Assembly (NCBI RefSeq): GCF_000807275.1
Contig: NZ_CP009056.1
Span: 124,001 to 188,000 of the forward strand
DNA length: 64,000 nt
From: Frischella perrara
GTDB taxonomy: Bacteria; Pseudomonadota; Gammaproteobacteria; Enterobacterales; Orbaceae
Reading direction: 5' to 3'
The notes under the pieces were generated by a model, which ran no database searches, was not told where the DNA came from, and saw only the letters and a program-made list of their open reading frames with translations. Within the stretch, counting starts at the first letter, position 1. Each line of letters begins with the position of its first letter. Position numbers and translations under genes: made by a program. This document shows, one piece after another, positions 10,356 to 22,065 of this stretch.

Positions 10356-10367
10356 TGCTCTTTAACA
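10356..10367 (+). promoter_or_regulatory. boxA antitermination site before 23S
   Basis: TGCTCTTTAACA matches the enteric spacer boxA exactly and is followed by GGAACAAGCTGAAA, as in E. coli rRNA spacers. The last 130 or so bases before 23S are therefore the original spacer, and the unusual DNA lies upstream. Confidence 0.85.
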
Positions 10368-10493
10368 AGTAGGAACAAGCTGAAAGAAACGAGTTCTCGA
10401 ATGATATTGAAATTGCATGAATGAATTTATGTGGTGAAGATATGATAAGAGAAGAAAGCGTAAAAGAAAACCAGAGACAACTGTGAGTTGTAA

Positions 10494-13394
<2,901 letters not shown>

Positions 13395-13459
13395 ACAACT
13401 CGGAGTTGTTTTTGGAAAGAAGAGCTTGTTCTGAAGAGTTAGAGAAGTTAGACAGGATA

Positions 13460-13579
13460 TGTCTGGCGGCGATGTTGCGGTGGTCCCACCTGACCCATGC
13501 CGAACTCAGAAGTGAAACGCCGTGGAGCCGATGGTAGTGTGGGGGTTACCCCATGTGAGAGTAGGTCACCGCCAGACTA
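13460..13579 (+). rRNA. rrf: 5S ribosomal RNA, copy 1
   Basis: A 120-base 5S gene 65 bases after 23S. Its ends pair (GTCTGGCGG with CCGCCAGAC) and the core CCATGCCGAACTCAGAAGTG is typical. A strong intrinsic terminator follows, so this copy belongs to the 23S transcript. Confidence 0.96.
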
Positions 13580-13589
13580 TAAAATACAG

Positions 13590-13617
13590 ACCTCGTCCGC
13601 AAGGATGGGGTTTTTTT
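13590..13617 (+). terminator. rRNA operon terminator after first 5S
   Basis: ACCTCGTCC (13590-13598) pairs with GGATGGGGT (13603-13611) around a GCAA tetraloop and is followed by a run of seven T. This is a classical strong intrinsic terminator. Confidence 0.92.
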
Positions 13618-13799
13618 ATTGCTGTTATACTGCTGTCATATTGCTGTTATTACTATTATTATTGTTATTGTTTGTAGAGAGAATGATTAGTGATGATGAA
13701 GTTATTAGTTGCAGGGGCTAATGGCTGTGATGAACTAATCAGCAATCAGAATCTTAATTTTAGTCTTATAAATTAAGCTAAATACCATTTACCGAATTA

Positions 13800-13919
13800 T
13801 GTCTGGCGGCGATGTTGCAGTGGTCCCACCTGAACCATGCCGAACTCAGAAGTGAAACGCTGTGAAGCCGATGGTAGTGTGGGGGTTACCCCATGTGAGA
13901 GTAGGTCACCGCCAGACTA
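13800..13919 (+). rRNA. rrf: 5S ribosomal RNA, copy 2 (divergent)
   Basis: A second full-length 5S, 220 bases beyond copy 1 and downstream of its terminator. It differs at four positions: 13819 G to A, 13834 C to A, 13861 C to T and 13865 G to A. Three of the four keep helix II paired: the first and third form a compensated G-C to A-U change, and the fourth turns a U-G pair into U-A. This argues for a selected, functional RNA. I see no strong promoter or terminator of its own, so its transcription is unclear. Confidence 0.9.
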
Positions 13920-14086
13920 TCAATTTAATATATCTCCTTTCATAACTACGTAATCATTTTGCTCTTTTTTATAGCAAATTGCCTACTATGTCTTTCAATA
14001 TTCTATTTTTTCTGTATCTAAGGTTTACCTTAATTGTGTAATATGTAACAATCTTATCTAAGTAAAAGTATATCTTGAGGTAGTCG

Positions 14087-14686
14087 GTGATTGATCATGA
14101 TGGCTACCGTCCAAATGTAGGAATTATTATTTGCAATCGACATGGTCAGGTATTGTGGGCGCGTCGTTTTGGGCAAAATTCTTGGCAGTTTCCTCAGGGC
14201 GGAATTAATAATAATGAAACACCTGAACAAGCTATGTTTAGGGAATTGAAAGAAGAAGTAGGTTTATCTTCTAATGATGTGAAAATTTTAGCAGTAACAA
14301 GTGGATGGTTAAGATATAAATTACCAAAACGTATGATACGTTGGGAAAATGAACCTATTTGTATAGGTCAAAAACAAAAATGGTTTTTGTTGGAATTAGT
14401 ATCTGATATTTCTTCAATTAATCTTGAATTGACATTAACACCGGAATTTGATGATTGGCGTTGGGTCAGTTATTGGTATCCTGTACGGCAAGTTATCGCT
14501 TTTAAACGTGATGTTTATCGTAAAGCAATGAAGGAGTTTTCTTCAACGGTGTTCTCAATACAAAATGAACAGGAGTTACTTTCTGAAAACAGAAATGAAA
14601 CACCTAAACTTAATCAATCAGGGCGTAAGAAACGCTTTAGTTTTTTTGCTCATAAACGTAAAAACAAGAAGTTCACAAAAAAATGA
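14087..14686 (+). CDS. rppH: RNA pyrophosphohydrolase RppH
   Basis: This 199-residue Nudix hydrolase removes pyrophosphate from the 5' end of transcripts and so opens mRNAs to RNase E decay. The Nudix box (residues 38-60) is complete, with the REL-EE-G catalytic core at 52-59. The start is GTG, as in E. coli rppH, with TGAGG 7 bases upstream. The protein is about 20 residues longer than the E. coli one: the tail after about 160 is poorly conserved and ends strongly basic ([10 protein letters not shown]). It overlaps lgt by four bases (ATGA). E. coli has ptsP between rppH and lgt, and that gene is absent here. Confidence 0.95.
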   Translation: MIDHDGYRPNVGIIICNRHGQVLWARRFGQNSWQFPQGGINNNETPEQAMFRELKEEVGLSSNDVKILAVTSGWLRYKLPKRMIRWENEPICIGQKQKWFLLELVSDISSINLELTLTPEFDDWRWVSYWYPVRQVIAFKRDVYRKAMKEFSSTVFSIQNEQELLSENRNETPKLNQSGRKKRFSFFAHKRKNKKFTKK

Positions 14687-15549
14687 CACATTACTTATCC
14701 TTTCCTAATTTTGATCCGATTATATTCTCAATTGGTCCATTGTCGTTGCATTGGTATGGAGCGATGTATTTGTTTGGTGTTCTAGGTGCATGGCTGCTAG
14801 CAAATAAGAGAATAAAACAACCCAACAGCGGTTGGACCAAGCAACAAGTAGAAAATTTATTATTTTGGGGCTTTTTAGGCTTGTTTATAGGTGGTCGTCT
14901 AGGTTATATACTTTTTTATAATTTTAAAATGTTTATCGCAGATCCTTCAGTTCTTTTCCGTGTATGGGAAGGTGGAATGTCATTTCATGGAGGATTAATT
15001 GGTGCTTTAGTTGTGATAGGTATTTTTGCTTATAAAAATCATAAACGCTTTTTTGAAGTTTCAGATTTTGTTGCTCCCCTTATTCCAATAGGTTTAATGT
15101 TTGGTCGTTTAGGTAATTTTATTAACGGTGAACTGTGGGGACGCGTGACGACATCTCATATTGGTATGTTGTTTCCAACTTCCAGTTCCGCTGACCTTGC
15201 TTATGTAAACACTCACCCACAATGGTATGAGCTCTTCGTAAAGTGCGACTATTTATTACCTCGCCATCCTTCTCAACTTTATGAAATGGTTTTTGAAGGT
15301 ATTGTATTATTTATTTTATTGAATTTATTTATTCGTAAAACGCGACCAATCGGTAGCGTGTCAGGATTATTCTTACTGTTATACGGTATCTTCCGTTTTA
15401 TTATAGAGTTTTTCAGACAACCAGATGAACAACTTGGCTTATTTTTTAATGCAATAAGTATGGGGCAAATTTTATGTTTACCAATGATTATTTTGGGTGC
15501 GATATTTCTCTATTTTGCGTATAAGTCCACAGATGGTTTAAAATATTAA
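14683..15549 (+). CDS. lgt: Prolipoprotein diacylglyceryl transferase Lgt
   Basis: This 288-residue inner-membrane enzyme transfers diacylglycerol from phosphatidylglycerol to the lipobox cysteine of prolipoproteins, the first step of lipoprotein maturation. It has about seven membrane segments. The family signature [14 protein letters not shown] follows GLMF near residue 140, and the HGGLIG segment near 103 carries the conserved essential His. The start overlaps the rppH stop, suggesting coupled translation. Several likely client lipoproteins are encoded nearby (MetQ, LpoA, DolP). Confidence 0.96.
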   Translation: MTHYLSFPNFDPIIFSIGPLSLHWYGAMYLFGVLGAWLLANKRIKQPNSGWTKQQVENLLFWGFLGLFIGGRLGYILFYNFKMFIADPSVLFRVWEGGMSFHGGLIGALVVIGIFAYKNHKRFFEVSDFVAPLIPIGLMFGRLGNFINGELWGRVTTSHIGMLFPTSSSADLAYVNTHPQWYELFVKCDYLLPRHPSQLYEMVFEGIVLFILLNLFIRKTRPIGSVSGLFLLLYGIFRFIIEFFRQPDEQLGLFFNAISMGQILCLPMIILGAIFLYFAYKSTDGLKY

Positions 15550-15596
15550 ACTTTAAATTGTATTACCCGTTTTAAAATGTATTTATAGGATTAAAA

Positions 15597-16391
15597 ATGA
15601 AACAATATTTAACGCTTATGCAGAAAATTCTAGATGAAGGTACGTCAAAAGCAGATCGCACAGGTACTGGAACATTGTCAATTTTTGGTTATCAAATGCG
15701 TTTTAATTTACAAGAAGGTTTCCCTTTGGTAACGACTAAAAAGTGCCATTTGCGTTCAATTATCCATGAATTACTTTGGTTTTTGAAAGGCGATACAAAT
15801 ATTCAATATTTAAAAGATAATAAAGTTACAATTTGGGATGAATGGGCTGATGAAAATGGTAATTTAGGCCCTGTTTATGGTAAGCAATGGCGTTCATGGG
15901 ATGCAGCAGATGGACGGCAAATTGATCAAATTAGTCAAGTTATAGAGCAAATCAAAAAAGACCCAGACTCTCGACGAATTATTGTTTCGGCATGGAATGT
16001 GGGTGAGCTAGATAAAATGGCACTAGCGCCATGTCATGCCTTTTTCCAATTTTATGTAGCTAATGGAAAATTATCTTGTCAGCTTTATCAACGTTCTTGT
16101 GATGTTTTCTTAGGTTTACCATTTAATATTGCGAGTTATTCGTTATTGGTGCACATGATAGCTCAACAATGTAATTTACAAGTAGGTGATTTTATTTGGA
16201 CTGGTGGTGATACTCATCTTTATTCAAATCATTTGGAACAGGCTCATTTGCAATTAAGTCGACAACCAAAACAACTACCTAAATTAGTAATTAAAAGAAA
16301 ACCACCTACTATTTTTGATTATGAATTTGAAGATTTTGAAATAGAGGGTTATGATCCTCACCCAGCCATTAAAGCACCAGTAGCCGTATAA
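15597..16391 (+). CDS. thyA: Thymidylate synthase ThyA
   Basis: This 264-residue enzyme has the same length as E. coli ThyA. It methylates dUMP to dTMP using methylenetetrahydrofolate. The nucleophile is Cys146 in [13 protein letters not shown], and the [16 protein letters not shown] segment binds dUMP. It follows lgt by 47 bases with an AGGA ribosome binding site, the same lgt-thyA pairing as in enterics. Confidence 0.97.
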   Translation: MKQYLTLMQKILDEGTSKADRTGTGTLSIFGYQMRFNLQEGFPLVTTKKCHLRSIIHELLWFLKGDTNIQYLKDNKVTIWDEWADENGNLGPVYGKQWRSWDAADGRQIDQISQVIEQIKKDPDSRRIIVSAWNVGELDKMALAPCHAFFQFYVANGKLSCQLYQRSCDVFLGLPFNIASYSLLVHMIAQQCNLQVGDFIWTGGDTHLYSNHLEQAHLQLSRQPKQLPKLVIKRKPPTIFDYEFEDFEIEGYDPHPAIKAPVAV

Positions 16392-16397
16392 ATCTGA

Positions 16398-16431
16398 ACT
16401 ATATAATGTGGATTACTCCATATTATATAGT
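16398..16431 (+). terminator. Long hairpin after thyA, probable terminator
   Basis: A 15-bp stem (16398-16412 with 16417-16431) around a TTAC loop begins 6 bases after the thyA stop. There is no T-run directly after it, so it may stabilise the mRNA end instead of terminating. Confidence 0.5.
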
Positions 16432-16556
16432 ATCGACTATTTTAGTTATCTTTATGTAATAATTTTAAACGTTTAATAGTACTCCGGTATTATTGTGTAA
16501 TCAATCCCACTATATGATACACTACGGCAAATTATATTGGGTTTTTATAAATTGTA

Positions 16557-17639
16557 ATGCAAAAACTGAATCGTATTATTTTATATTGTCGTTCTGGATT
16601 TGAAAAAGAGTGTGCGGCAGAAATCACTGATAAAGCTAATGAACTAGGTATTTATGGATTTGTTAAATTAAATCCCATGAGCGCATACGTTGAATTTGAG
16701 TGTTATCAAGATGGTGAAGCTGAAAAATTAGTTAAAGAAATTAATTTCAAAACATTGATTTTTGCCAGACAAATGTTTGTGGCAGGCCCAGAGCTAACAA
16801 ATTTATCAAACCAAGATCGCATCACTCCAATTGTTAATGCAATTAAAGGTAATATTTCTCGTGCAGGATCGTTACGTGTTGAAATACCAGATACGAATGA
16901 AGCAAAAGAACTAGCAAATTTTTGTCGTAAATTTACAGTACCGCTAAGGCAAGCATTACGTGCTAATCAGATTTTACTGAAAGTTGAAAATTCCCTAAAA
17001 CCGGTTATTCATTTATTATTTATAGATAGTACCCGTTGTTTTATTGGTTACTCGTATAGTAATAATAATTCTCCCTTTTATATGGGTATTCCACGGTTGA
17101 AATTTCCTGTTGATGCACCTAGTCGATCCACGCTTAAATTAGAAGAAGCTTTTCATGTGTTTATTCCATATGAAGAGTGGGATGAGCGTTTAAAAGGGGG
17201 ATTAAATGCGGTTGATTTAGGTGCAAGTCCTGGTGGTTGGACTTACCAATTGGTAAAGCGCAGTATGATGGTCAGTGCGGTTGATAATGGTCCCATAAAT
17301 AAATCGTTAATGGAAACGGGGCAAGTTAAACATTTTCAGGAAGATGGTTTTAAATTCCGACCTAAAAAAAATAGTATCTATTGGCTTGTTTGTGATATGG
17401 TAGAAAAACCGGCAAAAGTTACAGCTTTAATGATTGATTGGTTAGTTAGTGGTTTATGTCGAGAGGCTATATTTAATTTGAAATTGCCTATGAAAAAACG
17501 TTATGAAGAAGTTAAACAAAATATGTTTTTTCTGCAAGAGCAATTAAAAGAACATCGTGTTAATGCTCAAATTCAAGCAAAACAGCTTTATCATGATCGT
17601 GAAGAAATTACGATTCATGTTCAGCGTATTTGGGGTTAA
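16557..17639 (+). CDS. rlmM: 23S rRNA C2498 ribose 2'-O-methyltransferase RlmM
   Basis: This 360-residue protein matches RlmM (YgdE). It has an N-terminal THUMP-like region (about 1-170) and a C-terminal Rossmann methyltransferase domain with the SAM motif [14 protein letters not shown] at about 220. The LVCDMVEKP segment near 280 and [13 protein letters not shown] near 305 supply the catalytic Asp and Lys typical of RrmJ-like 2'-O-methyltransferases. It modifies C2498 of 23S rRNA before ribosome assembly. It is a single gene between thyA and lpoA. Confidence 0.94.
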   Translation: MQKLNRIILYCRSGFEKECAAEITDKANELGIYGFVKLNPMSAYVEFECYQDGEAEKLVKEINFKTLIFARQMFVAGPELTNLSNQDRITPIVNAIKGNISRAGSLRVEIPDTNEAKELANFCRKFTVPLRQALRANQILLKVENSLKPVIHLLFIDSTRCFIGYSYSNNNSPFYMGIPRLKFPVDAPSRSTLKLEEAFHVFIPYEEWDERLKGGLNAVDLGASPGGWTYQLVKRSMMVSAVDNGPINKSLMETGQVKHFQEDGFKFRPKKNSIYWLVCDMVEKPAKVTALMIDWLVSGLCREAIFNLKLPMKKRYEEVKQNMFFLQEQLKEHRVNAQIQAKQLYHDREEITIHVQRIWG

Positions 17640-17795
17640 TCAAAATAATAAAAAACATCAATTAATCAGATCTCATTGATTATAATATAGAATTATATCT
17701 AAAATAGTACCGCTAATTGGTCTAAGTAAATTTATTTTATTTGATCAACTATGCATTATTGCTTATACATTTTAATAAACGAAAGAGATTATATA

Positions 17796-19712
17796 ATGGT
17801 TAAGTCGCATATATTGTCAGGTTTTCTTAAATTTAGTCTGTTTGCATTACTGATAAGTGTATTAACAGGATGTCCAAATTATATACCACATCAAGCTAAT
17901 TTTGATGAAACTAAAAATTCACGTTATTATTTAGCTCAATCAGAAAATTCTTCGGGTAGTGAAAAGATAAATTGGCAATTATTTGCTATTCGAGCGCTAT
18001 TAAATGAAGGCAATCTTACTCAAGCCAAACAATTACTTGATCAAATACCTAAAAGTTTAAATAATGAACAAGAAAAAGAGAAGATTTTGTTGCAAGGTGA
18101 GGTAGCAGTAAAATCTAAGCAGAAATTTGATATCAGTTCTCTTTCTTTGGCTAATTTAAATGAAGATCAAAAAATTCGGTACTATAAGATTAAAATTGAG
18201 TTAGATGGACAAAAACAAGATAATAATGCCAAAATTCATGACCTCATCGAACTTGAAAAATATGGATCAGTTGAGCAACGTCATGATGCGATTAATCTAA
18301 CATGGCAATTCCTGTCTAACCTTTCCGAAAAACAAATTAATAAAATTTTAGTTTATGCAAATGAATATGTTTTGCAAGGTTGGATTGATTTAAGTTATCT
18401 TTATAACAGTAATTTAAAGACATATGCCATTAATGAGCAAGATGATGCTGATACTATAGCTAGATTAGAAGAAGATAAATATAAAGCACTTAAGAATGCA
18501 ATTAGTGAATGGCAAATTCAATATTCAAGCCACCCAGCGGCAAATTATCTACCAAGGGATATTTATGGCAGTAAACACCGTCTATCTGATCCGAGCGAAT
18601 ATAAAAAAGTTGCACTATTGCTGCCATTGAGTGGTCAATCAAAGATATTTGGTGAAACAATTCGTTTAGGTTACCAAGATGCCGCAAAAGTATCATCAGA
18701 AAATCAGCAACAGGATGTCATATATTTTGATACCAATAGTGATTCTATTGATAATTTAGTTATTCGTGCTAAGCAACAAGGAGCACAGCTCATAGTTGGT
18801 CCTCTACTAAAACAAAATGTGCAAACACTATTACAATCTTCCCCCGATTTACCAGTATTAGCTTTGAATAAGATTGAAGATATCAATTCATTACCAAGCC
18901 ATGCTAATAAAATCTGCTTTTTTGCTTTATCACCTGAAGATGAAGCAAAAGATGCAGCTAAACATATTTACAGTGAAAATAAGAAACAACCTTTGTTAAT
19001 CATCCCACATAATAATCTGGGTGATCGCGTGGCAAAAAGTTTTAGTCAGCAATGGGATATTACTAATCCAAACTCTAAAGGAATTTATGTACAATATTTT
19101 AATTCTGCGCAGGAACTAAGTAAAAAAATGAATTCAGGTATTGGTATTGAGTTAGAAGGAATCCCTCTAACTCATTCAAACACCGAATCAACTATACAAA
19201 ATAATTCTGTTGAACAGCCAAAATTTGATGCAATCTATATTTATGCTTCTCATGAAGAGCTTACTTTAATCAAATCAATGCTTGAAATGAAATCAAATAA
19301 AGTTATAGCAAATGCTGATGGTAATAATAATAAAAACGAGAATAAACAATCAGAAATTAAAGTTATCCCTATGCTTTATGCTAGTTCAAGAAGTAATATC
19401 GCTAATACGACAACGGATTTCCGTTATGATATGGATAAACTACAATTAAGTGATATACCTCTTATTGTTAAGCAAAAAGAGCGTTATTCACAATTACCAG
19501 ATTATATAAAAAATGATTTCTCTTTGGTTCGTTTATATGCAATGGGTTTTGATGCTTGGACATTATCAAATCATTTTGATACTTTGATCCCGTATCAAAC
19601 AGGCATCATTAATGGTGAAACAGGTAGACTATCAGTAACAGAGCAATGTGATATAACGCGCACATTATCATGGATACGTTATAAAAATGGTAATGAAGTG
19701 GCAATTAATTAA
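17796..19712 (+). CDS. lpoA: Penicillin-binding protein activator LpoA (outer-membrane lipoprotein)
   Basis: This protein matches LpoA (YraM), the outer-membrane lipoprotein that reaches through the periplasm to stimulate PBP1A. I chose the ATG at 17796, which has GAAAGAGAT upstream and gives 638 residues. The open frame extends 15 codons further, but that would put residues ahead of a normal signal peptide. The lipobox LTGC places the lipidated Cys at about residue 28. The N-terminal TPR-like helical half is followed from about residue 260 by a periplasmic-binding-protein-like domain (KKVALLLPLSGQSKIFGETI). A poorly conserved Asn/Lys-rich loop near 510 is probably unstructured. The stop overlaps the yraN start by one base. 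Confidence 0.93.
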   Translation: MVKSHILSGFLKFSLFALLISVLTGCPNYIPHQANFDETKNSRYYLAQSENSSGSEKINWQLFAIRALLNEGNLTQAKQLLDQIPKSLNNEQEKEKILLQGEVAVKSKQKFDISSLSLANLNEDQKIRYYKIKIELDGQKQDNNAKIHDLIELEKYGSVEQRHDAINLTWQFLSNLSEKQINKILVYANEYVLQGWIDLSYLYNSNLKTYAINEQDDADTIARLEEDKYKALKNAISEWQIQYSSHPAANYLPRDIYGSKHRLSDPSEYKKVALLLPLSGQSKIFGETIRLGYQDAAKVSSENQQQDVIYFDTNSDSIDNLVIRAKQQGAQLIVGPLLKQNVQTLLQSSPDLPVLALNKIEDINSLPSHANKICFFALSPEDEAKDAAKHIYSENKKQPLLIIPHNNLGDRVAKSFSQQWDITNPNSKGIYVQYFNSAQELSKKMNSGIGIELEGIPLTHSNTESTIQNNSVEQPKFDAIYIYASHEELTLIKSMLEMKSNKVIANADGNNNKNENKQSEIKVIPMLYASSRSNIANTTTDFRYDMDKLQLSDIPLIVKQKERYSQLPDYIKNDFSLVRLYAMGFDAWTLSNHFDTLIPYQTGIINGETGRLSVTEQCDITRTLSWIRYKNGNEVAIN

Positions 19713-20065
19713 TGCTAAATAAACGTCAACTAGGACAATATTATGAAGAGCTAGCATGCCGTTCTTTATGTTCTAAAGGACTAACATTAATAGCTAAAAA
19801 TAGTCAATCTCGATTAGGTGAGATCGATTTAATTATGCAAGATCAAAGTTGCTTAGTATTTGTTGAAGTACGTTATCGCAAAAACGATTTATTTGGTAAT
19901 GCTGTATCAACAATAACAAAAGCGAAACAGAATAAGATTATTCGTGCTGCTTATGACTGGATGTCTTTGCAGCATATCAATAGTGAGTCGTACGAATTTC
20001 GTTTTGATATCTTTGCATTTACGGGTAGAGAAACACAATGGATAAAAAATGCCTTCTCGATCTAA
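19712..20065 (+). CDS. yraN: UPF0102 family protein YraN, endonuclease-like fold
   Basis: This 117-residue protein matches the YraN/UPF0102 family. The GEIDLIMQD and VFVEVRYR segments form the Asp...Glu-x-(Lys/Arg) pattern of the restriction-endonuclease/Holliday-resolvase-like fold. The biochemical role is not established. The start overlaps the lpoA stop (TAATG), so translation is probably coupled. The lpoA-yraN-diaA-dolP order is conserved in enterics. Confidence 0.9.
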   Translation: MLNKRQLGQYYEELACRSLCSKGLTLIAKNSQSRLGEIDLIMQDQSCLVFVEVRYRKNDLFGNAVSTITKAKQNKIIRAAYDWMSLQHINSESYEFRFDIFAFTGRETQWIKNAFSI

Positions 20066-20111
20066 AAGATAAGTCAATTTAATTTGTTAGTCACTTAATG
20101 AGAAAGATAAA

Positions 20112-20696
20112 ATGTTAAGCATGATCAAAAATTACTTTACTGAAAGTATTCAGACTCAGATAGTCATGACTGAAGCTTTAAGTCAACCAATTGAACAAGC
20201 AGCAAATATTATTATAAATGCCTTATTAAATGGCAATAAGGTACTGAGTTGTGGAAATAGTATATCAGCAGCTAATGTACAAAATTTTACAGCTCAACTG
20301 GTAAGTGGTATTGATGTTGAGAGACCAAGTATTCCCGCCCTAGCGCTAGTAAGCGATAATATTTTAATTAGCACTATAGCCAATCATTATCAGCAACTAA
20401 ACGATATTTATGCTAAGCAAATTCAGGCATTAGCAGTAGAAAATGATGTTTTAATTGTTTTATCAACTGATGGTAACGATAAATCGATCATTCATGCTGT
20501 TCAGGAAGCCGTTATAAAAGATTTACCTGTAATCGCGATAACTGGATGTGATGGCGGTACTATAGTGGGATTATTAGGACAAAATGATATTGAGATAAGG
20601 ATACCTTCTCATAAAGAAAGAACGATTTGTGAAATGCAATTATTGGTATTGAATTGCTTATGCCAATTAATTGAAAATACCCTTTTTCTTCGTTAA
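20112..20696 (+). CDS. diaA: DnaA initiator-associating protein DiaA
   Basis: This 194-residue SIS-domain protein forms tetramers and helps DnaA assemble at oriC in E. coli. Visible are the phosphosugar-fold segments GNKVLSCGNSISAANVQNFTA near 40-60 and LIVLSTDGNDKSI near 115. Its closest paralogue is the heptose isomerase GmhA. I prefer DiaA because of length and because it sits between yraN and dolP, as in E. coli. Confidence 0.9.
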   Translation: MLSMIKNYFTESIQTQIVMTEALSQPIEQAANIIINALLNGNKVLSCGNSISAANVQNFTAQLVSGIDVERPSIPALALVSDNILISTIANHYQQLNDIYAKQIQALAVENDVLIVLSTDGNDKSIIHAVQEAVIKDLPVIAITGCDGGTIVGLLGQNDIEIRIPSHKERTICEMQLLVLNCLCQLIENTLFLR

Positions 20697-20812
20697 AAAG
20701 GTTCATTAAAGGCAATATTAATATAAAGAATAATTGTATTTAACGCTTTAATTGTTTTTATATTAAACTGTATTACAATCACCTTTATAAATGACGATTT
20801 GAGGATTAGCTT

Positions 20813-21388
20813 GTGAAAAGAATAACATTATGCGTTTTAGTAGTGACTGGTATATTAATGTTACAAGGGTGTGTTGCTGCCGTGATTGGTGCTGGTGCAG
20901 GTGTTGCAAAAATTGCTTCAGATCCTAGGACGGCAGGAAAGCAAGTTGATGATACGGCGATTGATTCAAAAATTAGTTTAAAGATAAAAAATGAGAGCGA
21001 TTATTTTAAAGGATCGCGTATTGTAGTCTCATCCTATAATGGTAATGTATTACTTATTGGTCAAGCTAGCTCTCAATCTGTTATTGATCGAGTAGTAGAA
21101 TTAGCGAATGGTGTTGACAGTGTAGAAAAAATCTATAATCAAATCCGAATTGGTAATATTATTAGTGCAGGTACTATGACTAATGATGCATGGATAACAA
21201 CGAATATCAAGACTAAGTTAATCGCCAATAAGAATACTAAAGCTCGAGATATTAAGGTCATTACCGAAAATGGAGAAGTGTTTTTATTAGGTATTGTTAC
21301 TCGCGATGAAGGATATACCGCTGGTGATATAGCAAGTAGAGTGTCGGGTGTTAAACTTGTAACCAAAATTTTCACTTATCTTGATTAA
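20813..21388 (+). CDS. dolP: Outer-membrane lipoprotein DolP (YraP), double BON domain
   Basis: This 191-residue lipoprotein has a signal peptide ending in LQGC, with the lipidated Cys at residue 20. Two BON domains follow (about 45-110 and 120-190), each with the typical G-V/N-V-x-L pattern. E. coli DolP localises to the division site and supports outer-membrane integrity. The start is GTG with GAGGA 7 bases upstream. The region just after the Cys is Gly/Ala-rich (AAVIGAGAGVAKIASDPR), as in family members. Confidence 0.93.
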   Translation: MKRITLCVLVVTGILMLQGCVAAVIGAGAGVAKIASDPRTAGKQVDDTAIDSKISLKIKNESDYFKGSRIVVSSYNGNVLLIGQASSQSVIDRVVELANGVDSVEKIYNQIRIGNIISAGTMTNDAWITTNIKTKLIANKNTKARDIKVITENGEVFLLGIVTRDEGYTAGDIASRVSGVKLVTKIFTYLD

Positions 21389-21426
21389 TATAACGTTATT
21401 TCCCCAGTTCAAGTTAAATGCTAATT

Positions 21427-21443
21427 GGGCGCATCGAGCGCCC
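21427..21443. terminator. GC-rich hairpin between convergent dolP and csdE
   Basis: GGGCGC (21427-21432) pairs with GCGCCC (21438-21443) around ATCGA. A T-run appears only about 18 bases later on the plus strand. It sits between two converging genes and may end dolP transcription, possibly with Rho or as an mRNA end stabiliser. Confidence 0.45.
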
Positions 21444-21511
21444 TGATTTATTGAGTTGTTTTTTTAATTACTTAATATCGTTTAATCCAAAAAGAAGTGA
21501 TAGCATCATAA

Positions 21512-21922
21512 TTAATTATGTAAGACCAATTCCTTGATTTTATCAATAATATTCTTTACACCTGACTGTCGGGATTCACTCAATTCATTAATAATTTTTA
21601 AGTCTTTTAGTACAGCTAGAAAATCGGTTTCTGCTATTTCTGAGGCTGATTTACCATTTGCTAATATGAGTATTATAGCCATTAATCCTTTAACTATGCG
21701 CCCCTCACTATCGCCATAAAAATAAAACTGATCTTGGGGATTTTTATCAAAAGTCAACCAGACCGAATTCTCACAACCTTGTATTTGGTTCTCGGTAATA
21801 CGAGCATGTTCAGGATATGTAGGCATTGTTTTTGCCAATTGAATTATTTGCCGATAACGATCTTGCCAAGTATTGAGTGATGAAAATAATGTAAATAATT
21901 GTTCTATGGAGAGTAACGTCAT
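21512..21922 (-). CDS. csdE: SufE/CsdE-family sulfur acceptor protein
   Basis: This 136-residue SufE-fold protein accepts sulfane sulfur from a cysteine desulfurase on Cys50, in the motif ENQIQGCENSVW. The YGDSEGRIVKGLMAIILIL helix and the ASEIAETD segment are family hallmarks. It lies 143 bases downstream of csdA in the same orientation, so it is the likely partner, as with CsdA-CsdE in E. coli. SufE and CsdE cannot be told apart firmly by eye. The csdA neighbour decides the name. Confidence 0.87.
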   Translation of the reverse strand: MTLLSIEQLFTLFSSLNTWQDRYRQIIQLAKTMPTYPEHARITENQIQGCENSVWLTFDKNPQDQFYFYGDSEGRIVKGLMAIILILANGKSASEIAETDFLAVLKDLKIINELSESRQSGVKNIIDKIKELVLHN

Positions 21923-22065
21923 AATAATTAAGTAATAATTAAACTCGTTTCATAATTGTAGCATAGTTAAGAAAGGAAACACTAAATCTAACATTTCAAT
22001 AGCAGTACATTTTAATAAATTGTATTTAAGTAAATATCTTCTATTCACTACACGATAAGTATGAT

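Noticed and set aside
13621-13672. TGCTGTTAT/TTATTG-rich simple sequence after the rRNA terminator, considered as a repeat array
   Set aside because: The units are irregular and short. I see no regular direct repeat or spacer, so this is simple-sequence drift, not a CRISPR or VNTR.
13497-13721. 74-codon frame starting inside the first 5S
   Set aside because: It starts within rRNA, crosses the terminator and then reads a low-complexity CTGTTATTA-like stretch as poly-Leu.
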